Positions 39,436 to 50,141 of a DNA stretch of 64,000 nt are shown here, in pieces. Position 1 is the first letter of the stretch. Every line of letters begins with the position of its first letter. Source of the stretch: Talpa occidentalis (Eukaryota; Chordata; Mammalia; Eulipotyphla; Talpidae). The DNA is taken from assembly GCF_014898055.3 (NCBI RefSeq), contig NW_023601754.1, forward strand, positions 48,229,013 through 48,293,012. Reading direction: 5' to 3'. Position numbers and translations under genes: made by a program. The notes beneath the pieces were generated by a model, which did no database searches, was not told the origin of the DNA, and was given only the letters and a program-made list of their open reading frames with translations.

Positions 39436-41091
39436 ATGCGGTGTCAAGCTTTATTCTCTAGAGCAACAGTAAAGAAAGCTTTCAAGAGCCCTTATAAGAG
39501 GCAGCTGCCCACAGTACAGTTTGATCTTCAGTGGCCTCAAGTGCAAGTTAGATTTAGTGACACAGACTGGTTTCTGAGCAGAGAGCCCCATCTGCTGGCG
39601 TGCCAGGAACAAGAATCCCCTGGTATTTATAAAATAAATGCATACTTAATGAAATAAATTAGGGGATAATGTTATTTTGTCCCTTAACTGTAAAACATTA
39701 ATACATGATCAAATAGGGTAGGATAGAGTATAAGTTTTTATAATTTAGGTTGTGTGCTTATTCATGTATTAATAGCTAACGTAAGTGCAGCTATTAGTAA
39801 TGAGGCAAGATCTGTGAAGAATAAGATACAGGAGCTATGGAAATGGAGTTGGGAGCTGGGAAACCTTGTGCATTGTGCAAATGAAAATAGGGAACTGAGC
39901 CTCAAGCGTGGGACTGAGGCTAGGACATTATTAACCCAGAAGAATTTGCACAACATGTTTGGTTCTATTGACTATTATTTACAATTGCATTATTGCCTTT
40001 CCCCTCAATGCTGCTTCCCCAACATCCAGAGGAAAAGTGTGTCTCCATAATCTTTAGTCTGTTTCAGTGGAGACATAATGACTGTCTCCAGTCATGGCCT
40101 CATAAACCCAGAGTTCTAGGAAAGCATTTTCGTTCCAGAAACAACTTAAGACACCTGATTTCTGTGCAAGATTAGATTGTTATACTGCTCCATCCTACTC
40201 TTTAAGCTTCGAGCTACTAGAAGCATCCTTGTACACTACATGGAAAAAATTTACTCTGTGATTTGTGTAAGGAAATGTGAACAATAGTTTGCTTTCATGA
40301 TGACAATCCTTAAGTGCCTTAAAAATCAAGCTTCACTATTTACCAATGTGCTTCCCCCGAGAGGATTTAATTAGATTACATGGAGGTCAGCAAGGTTGCC
40401 CAGGGTCCCGGCCCTTGATTCTTTTCTGCCAGTGGATCAACCGCCTCCACCCCAGAAGAGACACAAGCACTGTCTCAGACTTCCCGTCCAGAGTCTGCCT
40501 CAGGCTGCAACAGAAAGTACTCACTGGATTCCTTCCCTCTGCCAGGACGTTTGGCTCAAGGCGATGGTCGGGGCGCGCAGCGGGTAGTGGAAGAGAGAAT
40601 CAGACCCCAAGATAAAGGCTTGTGATGCGGTGACCTCACCTCCCCTCAGAGGTGCGATTATCATTTCTCCTGGAGCAGTGATGACGGTGCACCTTGGAGA
40701 ACTGAGAACATGGCAGAAAAACTTTTCTCCCAGTTGTCAGCTGTCAGAGGCAATTATGAGTGTCTTGTGAGAATCTTCGGGGAGACCAGCGATGTGCCGG
40801 GGAGCGATTCCTACTTTTTCATGATCTCTGAAGGCGGCCTGGGTCTCAGGTGAGCAGAGACTGTCATACTGGATCCACCCCAAGTTCTACCCCAAATAAA
40901 ATTCATGCTTAATTTTCAACCTGGGAAGTTGTATCATTTCTGAAGCGCTTGCTAGAGAAATGGAAAGTAATTGAAAGGGGTTTATCATGAGCTAAAAGTC
41001 AGAGTACATGGTGTCAATAATTGACCTTTAGAAAGAAGTGGAATCACTTGTATGAGTAGACACAGATTAATTGGGAAATGATGAGATGACC
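39436..41091. other. Unit 1 sequence conserved with unit 2
   Basis: Matches 53,391-55,079 closely. It holds a small candidate exon (40,710-40,853) and otherwise nothing I recognise. Unit 2 has 46 bp more near 54,377-54,424 between short gattct repeats, probably a deletion in unit 1. Confidence 0.55.
40710..40853 (+). CDS. Candidate small coding exon (47 codons), unknown function
   Basis: The ATG sits in a strong Kozak context (gagaacATGGCAG). The frame reads MAEKLFSQLSAVRGNYECLV and continues to SEGGLGLR, and ends at ctcag|gtgagc, a good splice donor; read through, it stops at 40,851-40,853. Unit 2 has the same frame at 54,705-54,848 with two amino-acid changes. I do not recognise the product and no next exon was found. 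Confidence 0.25.
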   Translation: MAEKLFSQLSAVRGNYECLVRIFGETSDVPGSDSYFFMISEGGLGLR

Positions 41092-41377
41092 TTTTTTTTT
41101 TAACGTTTATTTATTTATGCATATAAGAGCTGGGGTATAAGCCAGAGTTGTGGGGCGGGGCCAGGGTGTGTGTGAGAGGATTCACTGGACACAGATTGGG
41201 AAACAGAACAGGCAGATCTGCTAAAATACACCGCTGAGGGGAGCAGCGGGGTAGTTAGGAGAGCTCTGCTGTGCCATGTGGGTTGCTCCCTGGCTGGCCT
41301 GGGGATGGAACTCGGGCTGCAGAGGCTGTGGATGGTTCAAAGTTTGGATCTTAACCCCTTGTGCCACCAGGGAGGCC
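41092..41377 (-). mobile_element. tRNA-derived SINE, antisense
   Basis: Left end T run and ttatttatttatgcatataa; right end cttgtgccaccagggaggcc. Shared with unit 2 (55,080-55,367). Confidence 0.88.
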
Positions 41378-41606
41378 TGAGATGAACATTTTTAAGGAAA
41401 ATATATTTACCTATATTGACTTCAGTAGTGATAGAAATCTTAACAAAAATAAATCCCTAGAAGAATGAAAGTTGTTTACAAAATGTCTGTGACAAGTAAA
41501 AGCACCAGCTTCCAATGGTGTAGGAGGCGGATTCTACCATTCTTTTGGCAGATAAGTCAGTGCTGCCTTCTCAATTCAACACCACTGAATGGTTACCAGG
41601 TTACAC

Positions 41607-41832
41607 CCTAATGGGGTGTAAGCCAGAGGTGTGGGGACGGGGTGACAGGACTCACCAGAGACAGACTAGGGAGCAAACCAGGTGGATCTACTGAAATCCA
41701 CTGCTGAGGGGAGCAGTGGGGAGACGGGAGAGGTCTGCTGTGCCATGTGGGTCAGCTCCCTGGCTGGGGATGGAAGTCAGCCCTGGAGGTGATAGCGCTG
41801 AGACTTAACCCCCGGGCTACCCGGCAGACCCT
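41607..41832 (-). mobile_element. Degenerate SINE, antisense
   Basis: The tail part is gone; it begins at ggggtgtaagccagaggtgt and ends ccgggctacccggcagaccc. Short ttacacc repeats flank it. Shared with unit 2 (55,606-55,822). Confidence 0.7.
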
Positions 41833-41984
41833 GTTTACACCTTTCATTGTAGAATTTTCAGTCAGGAACCACATTGGCTGTGTAGTTTTGGAGCACTATA
41901 AAAGACGGGCAAAAGTCAGTTCTTTGGATTTTCCAACAGACAAATCCACAGTATAACCAAGATCTACTGTCCATCCCCCTTGAG

Positions 41985-42330
41985 AGTTTTATGCCAACTG
42001 AGAGGTTAGAGGGGAAGTAGTTCACACAAGACCACCCTCCTTTCATATACCAAGCACAGGGGTGGGCACTCCCTACACCTTTGGGTGTACCCACTCTCTA
42101 GGACTGAGACCCCACGGAAGTGTTATACTCGTGGTAGAGGGTTATTACAGGGAAAGCGTGCAGAGGGAAGTCAGCCAAGGTTAGGGACGCACGGGGTAGA
42201 TCCATACGTGGGTGTTCCCATTGGTTCTCCTGGATGCGTTACTTCCCCACCATCAATATGTGACCACTCTCGGTCTGTCTCAAGCAGGGGCGCCCACCCA
42301 GGCCCTGGTGCCCAGAGTTTTTAGTGGAGC
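41985..42330 (-). repeat. Putative ERVL-type LTR remnant, antisense, unit 1
   Basis: Read on the - strand: AATAAA near the right end (cut by the SINE at 42,331), then ctggtgc...gcctgggtgggcgcccc, later ctgtaataaccctctaccac and a gggtggtcttgtgtgaac region. This layout resembles ERVL/MaLR-type LTR 3' ends known to me; not confirmed by search. The twin at 57,000-57,345 is uninterrupted at the SINE site. Confidence 0.45.
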
Positions 42331-42686
42331 TTTTTTTTTTTTTTTTTTTTTTTATTTTTTATTTTTTTTTATTTTTTTTAAATAGAGGCATGTTTTATTT
42401 ATTTGTTTGTTTGTTTGTTTGTTCGTTTGTTTTGTTTATACATGCACTGGGTACAGTCAGAAGCGCGGGAGGGTGAGAGAATTCACCAGAGCCAGAGCGG
42501 GGAGCAGAGCAGGCAGAAGGACCGAAGTACACTGCTGAGGGGAGCAGCGGGCGGCAGGAGAGGTCTGCGCGCCATGTGGGACCCTCCTCCGGTGGCCGGG
42601 GAGCAGCCGGGGATCGAACCGGCGCTGCAGAGGCCGTGGGCAGCTTCGCAACCCAGCGCTCAACCGCTGCGCCACCGGGGAGGCCC
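42331..42686 (-). mobile_element. Young SINE with long poly-T end, unit 1 only
   Basis: Antisense younger-subtype SINE (cactgggtacagtcagaagc; right end accggggaggccc). Its T-rich end is about 90 bp with GTTT repeats. Target duplication tttagtggagcttt lies on both sides. Unit 2 shows the empty site at 57,337-57,352, so it inserted after the duplication or was polymorphic then. Confidence 0.93.
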
Positions 42687-42700
42687 TTTAGTGGAGCTTT

Positions 42701-44044
42701 ATTGCTTACTGTTGTGTTGGCTCCTTAGTCTCCAGCCTGTCTTGAGGTTGGGTACCACGTTTAGTCTCCAGTTCCTCCAGAGACTGATCTGATACTACTT
42801 GGCCCAAAGTCCCATCATAAATCATAACATTGGGAGACTGTTCTGTGACAAAGCCCCCACCAAGCAAAGACGCTCCTATCTGGAAGGGATTTCCACAGGC
42901 CTGGAGATCACTTCCCGGTCACCACCGCCAATGCTGAGAGTAAAGCCAGAGGAGCCAGACCTCACTTTGGGGAAGATCACTTCTCTACACGGGACACCCG
43001 CTCAACTCTGACAGCTCTAACATCAGGTCATCATATTTATCGGGCCACCTACTCTTAGCTTAGCCTGTATAGCACAGGTAGAAAACGTATTCATGTGAAT
43101 TTTCCTCACGTTTGGGGAGCCAGTGTGAATTAGGGGGCAAAGAGGTGGCAAGAGAGGTAGAATGCAGATGAAGAGGATGAAGGAAGGAGATTGAGGCCTC
43201 TCACTCTCCCCTCCAGTCATTAATGCCCTCATTGCCCTGGATTCAGGGCATGTGAAATGGGAATGTGGAATGTTTCCACATTCAAGTCGTGACACAAAAA
43301 CTTTGTTCATATGAACCCCCCGGAAACCTTTCACCTGTACTTCCGGTAGAATTGCAAGTAGGACGTCGCGTGAACAACACTCCACTTGTCTCTCAGAAAT
43401 CCACATAGAGGTGGTGACTGCAGTGGGTCTACTAGGACAGCCTTGGAGAACTTTCATGCCCACATCTGACTTTAAAGTCCCTGTAGTTGTTGTGGTATTT
43501 CTAAAATGTATTGCATGGTTTAGAGAAGAAAGAAAACATAACCAGATGACTGACATGTTGTAGGTTTTGTTTTTCCTTCGTGTAAAAACCATGTGAAAAG
43601 GTCATCTCTGGTAATAGTTTTGTGGAAATGATGACAGTGAGAAAAATATTTTTTCGTTGCCAAAAAATGAACTGATCTCATCGTGAGGTTGGCAGATCTT
43701 TGTCCCCTGGGGTATTCCCGAGATACTAGCGATTGGATTCCCTCTGGGGAGAGTGGTAGGGGCAGCAGTGCCTTGGTTCTGGTTCCAGCATTCTCCGAGG
43801 GGGCCCAGTGCTCAGCCTATGCCTCTGCAGCTCATCTGTTCAGGCCATCTCCACCTGGACTCTGGCTGGAAGGCACAAAGCGCCACCTGTTGGCATCTCA
43901 CTGTGCAATATTGTCTTAGACCAAGCATTCCTGAAAATTACCTAGTGAAGAACAGTTTGGATCAGGGGTATTGAATCCTGCTAACCTTCTGAAACAGGGG
44001 CGGAGGTGGCTACAAAAGGGCAGCGGGCAGGAGGCCGGATAGAA
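42701..44044. other. Unit 1 sequence, nothing recognised
   Basis: Matches 57,353-58,744. Unit 2 has about 50 bp more near 58,106-58,156. No gene, SINE or long simple repeat is seen. Confidence 0.5.
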
Positions 44045-45115
44045 GGATGTAATGGCCACTCACCTGCCCAGGCTCTGAGACCAGAGGGCCACCAAAAAGC
44101 CCCAAAAAGGCCGAAAGGCCAAAAACCAAAGCCAAGAGCTAGAGCCTAAAAAAGGACAGAGCCCGATGAGAGGACAGGTCACTGTCTGTGGGGTCTTACG
44201 CGCGGGCACAATTGCAGGAGACCTCGGGCTCAGGGAACAACCACCATGGGGTTTATTTTACAAACAGGGGAAACAGAGCTCCCCGTAACCCCAGGTGGAG
44301 GCTGCCTGTCCCAGGTAGTATCAGTGATGGCTGCCACCAGTCACCAGGAGGGCTGGACAGCACCAGCCAGTAGTGATGGCCACTGCTGGACCCTCAGAGG
44401 CGATGTCAGAGACACCCAGTGTTAACAGCCCTTTGTGAGTTGTTGGTTACACCAACAACAAACAGGTCTTTGGGACGCCAGACCCAGGGCCTTTGGTGTT
44501 CCTTTCAGGCAATGTCAGAGACAGGACTGAGGCCCAGTCTGTGACAGAGTCCTTGGGCTTCTGTTCTCTCCTCAGGGGCTTGGCTGCTGGATGCTGCTTT
44601 TCTTTCTTTGGAGGCTGGAAATGTCTTTTTCAGGGGCTGGCATCATCTCTGGGCAGGCATTGTCTCTGTCTTTCTTGGGGGGGCTGGTGTCATCTCTCCC
44701 CTCAGCTCCCTCCGACCCTGGCTTACATCCTAGTCAGAGTGCCTCATCCACAGGATTGTTTTTCATTCCTGTGGCTGATTAGACCATTTGTCTGTCAACC
44801 TATAGCACCCAATGGGTCTATTCCACAACCCAGGAAGTGTGCCTTACATAGAAGGGCTCTGAGGAGCAACTGCCACAACTGACATGTGGTGAGAGGCTGT
44901 GTCCTGGTAACAAAAGTCCAATTGGACCTTTAGCACCAGTCAGCTCACAGCTCACACTTGATTGGTCCATTGCACGATCCAGGAAGTACACTGTTACATA
45001 AAAGTTCTCTGAGGAGCAACTGCCACACCTGACTTGTGGTGGAGCAGCAGGTTAAAGAACACCTCTGCTCCTGACGCTCCCACCGCTGAGGTGGCCGGGG
45101 TCCCCGTAACACTCT
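44045..45115 (-). repeat. LTR-like repeat family A, long copy, unit 1
   Basis: On the - strand it starts tgttacggggaccccggcca and runs through two related blocks (44,805-44,895 and 44,960-45,050) that each contain ctctgaggagcaactgccac, then to an AATAAACCCCATGG region near 44,246-44,260. A tandem block in front of a polyadenylation signal fits an LTR U3-R layout. Twin at 58,745-59,815. Confidence 0.5.
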
Positions 45116-45579
45116 AACCTAAAATACTCAACCTACCTTACTCTTACAGTGTTATGATTCAGCTGGAGCACCACAGGGAATGGAATACACTCTTTGATGT
45201 GACACTTCAGAAAGATGAAATGTTCTTTAAGATGTCTTGAAAATAGAATGATATACAGATGTACATATTTTTTCCATCCAATGGAATTGATTTTTCACTT
45301 GCTTACTCAATATGTACTCAGGGACCACAGCTTCAGGCCTCACCATGTGCACATGCCTCATTCCCGCTCCCGCAGAGCGCCAGCGCCAGCCCTCTGTCAT
45401 GTCCCCTCTGCTGGCGTTCCCCTCTGCCCTCCCCCTCCAGTGGTTGCCAGCACAGCTTTCACTGAATCTAAACGTTACTCATGTTGTGTTTTGGCAGTTG
45501 CTTTGGCTATTTATATTCCCAAAAGGAGAGGAACCATATAGTAATTGTCTTTGAAAGACGCGACTATGTTTTTTCTTTA

Positions 45580-46138
45580 TTTTTTTTTTAAGATTTATTT
45601 TTATACAAGAGTTGGGGTTCCTGCCAGAGGCGCAGAAGGGTGAGTGTCCCGACCCGCGGGATTCATAGGCACGAAAAGAGAAGGGCTGAGTATTGAAATG
45701 AGGGGCTTGAGACAACTTGACGCTAGCAGATGCTTCTTTTATTTCTTCTCTCTCTCTCTCTCTCTCTGGGTTCTCTCTCCCTGGGTTCTCCTTTTATATC
45801 CTGGTAGCTCCTCCCATCATACCTTCCAGTCTCACGTGATTTACAGGAAAACACAGTGGTTCTCAGAAGGCGAAACGATAAACCGAAACTTAACTGATGG
45901 CACGTATTGTGAAACACTGCACGTGCTCCGGACAGGTGAGAGGATTCACCAGAGACAGAGCAGGGAGCAGAACAGGCAGATGTGTGGAAATACACTGTTA
46001 AGGGGAGCAGCAGGCACGACAGGAGAGATGTGCCACGCCATGTGGGAATCGCCCTTGACGGCCTGGCATCAAACCGGGCTGCCAAGGCTGCAGACAGCTT
46101 CACAGCAATGCGCTCTACCTGATGTGCCACAGGGTCCC
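45580..46138 (-). mobile_element. SINE split by an LTR, unit 1
   Basis: An antisense SINE whose left part (45,580-45,644, aagatttatttttatacaag) and right part (45,935-46,138, agaggattcaccagagacag to ccacagggtccc) are separated by a 290-bp solo LTR. Confidence 0.85.
45645..45934 (-). mobile_element. Solo LTR inside a SINE
   Basis: A 290-bp element beginning tgtcccgacc and ending gctccggaca, so with TGTCC...GGACA inverted ends. It is bounded by a 6-bp target duplication ggtgag (45,639-45,644 and 45,935-45,940). On the - strand a TATA-like box (45,791-45,799) is followed about 50 bp later by AATAAA (45,738-45,743), the order expected in an LTR. A (TC)n run lies at 45,747-45,767. No internal retroviral sequence remains. 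Confidence 0.85.
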
Positions 46139-46541
46139 GAGGACTTTATTTTTTAAGTTTCTCTTACTGCAGTTCCCAAAACAGGAAATTGAAACTTCAT
46201 AGAAAAAAGCAGTCTTCGCCCCCATAACTCAATGGAAAATACCCTTAGTCTTTGGATGTGTATGTGCCCTTCACATTCCTTTTCTATGCCTGACATATCC
46301 AGCATACCCCTGTTACCTCCAAATGATGGTCTGACTGTCTCGAAGGCTGTGTTCTAACCAGCTTTGGTAGTTAACTTGGGGCTGATATACCTTGGGCATC
46401 ACCCAATAAGTACTTAGGTCATAATGTCAAAGTTTTCAGCCTGTTAACTTCATATGTGTTCAAAACGTCTATTTATCCGTGTCTGTCTTGTACATTTTCA
46501 AACATGTTTTTATTATTTTCATTTTATTTTAGTATAAACTT

Positions 46542-46799
46542 GTTTTTTAAAGATTTATTTATATGTGAACGGGGGTATATGTCAGAGGTGCAGGAGGGCG
46601 AGAGAATTCACCAGGGACATATTGGGAAGCAGAACAGGTGGATTGACTGAAAATCACTGCTGAGGGAAGCAGCGGGCGAGGCAGGTAAGTTTGCTGCACC
46701 ATGTGGCTAGCTCCCTGGCCGGCCGTCGAACTCGCGCTGCAGAGGCTCCGGATAGCTTCACAGCGCTGCGCCTAACCCGCAGAGCCACCAAGAGGCCCT
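46542..46799 (-). mobile_element. SINE at the junction of the two duplication units
   Basis: Antisense SINE (aaagatttatttatatgtga at left; agagccaccaagaggcccta at right). Its right flank matches the right flank of the SINE at 32,844-33,095, but its left flank is the end of unit 1. The duplication breakpoint is therefore inside or at this SINE. Confidence 0.85.
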
Positions 46800-47179
46800 A
46801 ATTCTGTATTGATTTTTGACGCTGCATACTGTTCTATTTAAGGAGTGTTTACCCGTCCATTCACCTGAACATTCAGGTTATTGATTCTTAAAATGTTTGC
46901 CAAGACGTCCGTAGTTCATATAAAAATTTTTAACAATATTCTTAGCACTGGAATTTCTAGATCACCTGGAAGGAGAAAGCTACGTTGTGCAGAATACCCG
47001 GATGGTCTGGTAAAGGGGCCCCCGTCGGCTCCCCCACCTCCCTGGCACGCCCGAGCAGCTGGTGTTTCTGTGTTTCTTGTGTCCTTGGGGCTGGTGCAGA
47101 CCAGACACCGCGCTGCTGGGCGTTTCCTCACTCGGGGGTGTCCTTTGTCTTCCAGGGGATGGTCACCCACCCTGAAGCC

Positions 47180-47980
47180 TGACCCCGCCTCCAGACCCTC
47201 AAGCCTGCTACCAAGGCTGGCCGCGCCCCTCCCAGTGGGCTCCGCCGTGTCACGTGCAGGGACACACACACTCCCGCCCCCGCCCCTTCCAACTCCCCGC
47301 CCCCGCCGGTGGCCCCGCCCCATCTAACAGGCTCCCCGTGTCACCTGCAAGGCCAGGCGCACGGCCGCCCCCGCACACGCCGCTGCGAACGCGCGGGCCC
47401 AGCGACCGCTGGGGTCTGTTCTCTCCGGCCGTGGCCGCCCCTGTCGTCCCGGCGCCCCCCGTGTCCATGGGGCGACCGGGGCTCCCGGCCCTCGGACCGG
47501 GCTCGTGCTCGCGGCCCTGACTCCTGAGAGGCGCGGCCGCGGCGCCGCCCTCTGTGGCGCAGGCTGAGGGGGCGGCGTCGGCTGCGGCCCGGCTCCCGCG
47601 GCCTTGCTGGGCCCGGTGCTGCGGCCCACGTCGAGGAGGGAAGGCGGTCAGGTTCCAGGACGTGATTTCGATTCACGCCTTGAGCGGATGTGGGGGTGGG
47701 GGTGGGGGTGGGGGTGGGGGTGGGGCGCGGCGGGCGTGGTCACGTGACGTCACGGAGCCAGCATCCCCAGAACCCGAACCCCGGGAGACGCTGCCCTGAC
47801 CCAGCCCGGCCAGGAGCGACCCTGGAGACAGCCCGGAGGTCCGGGGAGGAGGGTGGGCCCTGGGACGTCTTTCTGCCTTCGCCTTCGCGGGGCAGCTCTG
47901 GGGGGAGGGGTGCTGGCCCCAGTGATGGGCTGCGGCCTGGGGGTTCTGGGGCCGGTCACCGGGAGCCCCGGGTCGGTGGA
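47180..47980. promoter_or_regulatory. CpG island, unit 2
   Basis: Twin of 33,480-34,470, nearly identical from about 47,520 onward. Overlapping E-box and CRE at 47,741-47,752 and a (GGGGGT)n run at 47,690-47,724. The GC-box minisatellite is much shorter here (about three units, 47,215-47,335). No gene start is identified. Confidence 0.65.
47741..47752. promoter_or_regulatory. Overlapping E-box and CRE, unit 2
   Basis: cacgtgacgtca, the same composite as at 34,230-34,241, with both cores intact. Confidence 0.7.
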
Positions 47981-48920
47981 GTTGAAGGTCACGAGATGAA
48001 CGACCCCTTGTCTGGCTTTGGCGCTGGCCTGAATGATCCTGCTTGGCGGCTCGTATTCATCACTGGGTCTGTCGACTGGGCGTCTTATCCAGCTTCGCGG
48101 TTTACTGTGGGGCGCACCATGAAGGGCGGGGGTGTGTGTGTCGGGGAGAGGATGTTATTGAAGGAGACTTGCTGGATCAGAGTTTAGATGGAACTTGGAG
48201 TCGTGTTATTGTTGGATGGCGGGGGTGTGGATGCTTGTGTGTGGGCGCGAGGCCCGGGACTGAGCTTTGGAGACCAGGGTCTGGGAGGAGGGGGGTAGTG
48301 GTTGAGGTCCTGACTACCGGGCTCGAGGATACAACACCCACCAGGTCCCAATCTCCTTTCAAGTCCTTCCCGCCTCAGGTACTAGGTAAACACCGGGTAC
48401 CACTTTTTAAAAGCTAAATACATTTTAATAAAGATACTTACATTTTAAAGGTTGCAGATTCGGAGTGCAACTTAAATGTTAGATTATTGAGCAATCTTTT
48501 GGGCTGGGTGTTTAATGGCCGTCATACAAATCATTGACCTCAAGTCAAAGTCGAAGGCCACTATAACCACTGTACATTTTTCTCTCCCAAGGAAATAACT
48601 CAAAGTTCTAAAAGTGCAGTTTTACAAACCTAGAAAAGCAGCTTCTGGCGGCATCAGAAACTGGCTGTGCCGATGTCACTGGATGAATCTACTGGATGTC
48701 AATCAGGAGGTGAAAGATCCAACTTTTGCCTTGTCCTCCTTCCCCATAGCGCTTATTTGGGGGGCACCCTTGCCAGCATAAGGGTGTCAGCACGTGGTTC
48801 CCACCCAGTGGGGCCAGGCGAGGAGCAGCAGTGTTCTCCCTGTCTGCAGGGGCTCTGTTCACGGAAATGCGGGAGGCCAGACTCAGAACCCAGGGCTTCG
48901 GGCTCCGTCCACATCATTTC

Positions 48921-49203
48921 TTTTCTTTTATTTATTTATTTAAATTTATTTTTCATACATGCAATAACTGGAGTACATCCTGCCAGATGTATGGGAGGGT
49001 GAAAGAATTCATCAGAGACAGAGCGGGAACAGAATAGGCAGACTGACTGAAATACACTGCTGACGGGAGTAGTGGGCCGACCAGGAGAGGTCTGCAGTGC
49101 CTTGTGGGTATCTCCCCTGCTTGGGGGGATTTAACATGCAATGTAGAGGTACAGACAGCTTCACAGCAGTGTGCTCAACTGCCAGCACCACCAGGGAGGC
49201 CCT
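48921..49203 (-). mobile_element. tRNA-derived SINE, antisense, unit 2
   Basis: Twin of 35,408-35,684. The tail region and the body have diverged; the right end is agcaccaccagggaggccc. Confidence 0.85.
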
Positions 49204-49221
49204 GTCCAGGTTCATTTCTAT

Positions 49222-49625
49222 AAATTTAAATCTTCTGTGTCTGTAAAATGGTGTCCTGAGTTCAGACTCTTATCACTCCTGGTAACCAGTGGTGACGACT
49301 GCTGGCTAGTGCTGGCCAGCTCTGTTGACAGGTGACTGGCACTCTGTATCTAGGTGATTACTGTCCGGGTTTGGCCACCGCCAGGTATGGCTACAGTGAG
49401 CTGTTTGTTCCCCCTGTTTGTAGAACCCGGTGGTGGTTGTTATGGAGCCCGAGGTCTCTTGGCTTTGAGCATGGGTGACAACCCATAGTGCCCCGTCCTC
49501 TGTCAAGCACTGTGCTATGATCGGCTGTTTGTGTAGCTATTACCATAGTCCTTAGTTTTGCCTTTTGGCCTTCTGGTGGCTCTCTTGTCTAGAGTCCAAA
49601 TGGGCGGCCATTGGCCATTCCGGCA
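49222..49625 (+). repeat. LTR-like repeat family A, 3' part, unit 2
   Basis: Twin of 35,725-36,110, with the ggctagtgctggccagctct block and the following polyadenylation-like region. Confidence 0.45.
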
Positions 49626-50141
49626 TCAGTCCTCCCTCTCTGACCGCCCCTATTTCAAGAATACTGACCTTGCAGTGACCTTGTTCTCACTAGCCTGCTG
49701 AAGTGCACGCCCCTGGGTGGGCACAGATGCTAATGACACCTTGGATGTATGAAGGCACGTGTAACCAGCTGCACAATCCTGCGTCTCATCCAACCTACAG
49801 AGTGCTATGACACTGCCCCACCCACCGAGGTAACCCCATAGAACCAGAACCCCACTGCTGTCAGGGAGAGAGCCTGGCTCAAGGGCACATGCGGCCCTTC
49901 TCCCCTAGTGTGGCCCACAGAAAACACTCCTGGCTTGGCAGCCAGTGGCTTTCTCAAAACATGGGGGGGAGTCATTGGTGAAAGTCAAACAGAGGCCCTG
50001 GTATCTGTGACACATTCAACCAGCTGAGGATATCCCAGCCCGTCTGGTGCCTCAGGGAGACGTGGTTTCTCAAGTTTCTGTGTGGACTTTTTGAGAGTGA
50101 CAGGTGAATAAACCACCAAATATTGTGCCCAAATATACAAC

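Larger units (their letters stand above)
32844..46541. repeat. Segmental duplication, unit 1
   Basis: About 13.7 kb that matches 46,542-60,221 in the same orientation: CpG island, V1R frame, LTR-like repeats and SINEs follow in the same order. Small offsets come from indels: a longer GC minisatellite (33,530-33,830), a deletion at about 39,435, a SINE at 42,331 and a solo LTR at 45,645 in this unit. The left edge lies in a SINE. Confidence 0.92.

Noticed and set aside
44188..44900. Retroviral protein remnant in family A repeat
   Set aside because: Short frames show no gag, pol or env motif, so I kept it as an LTR-like repeat only.
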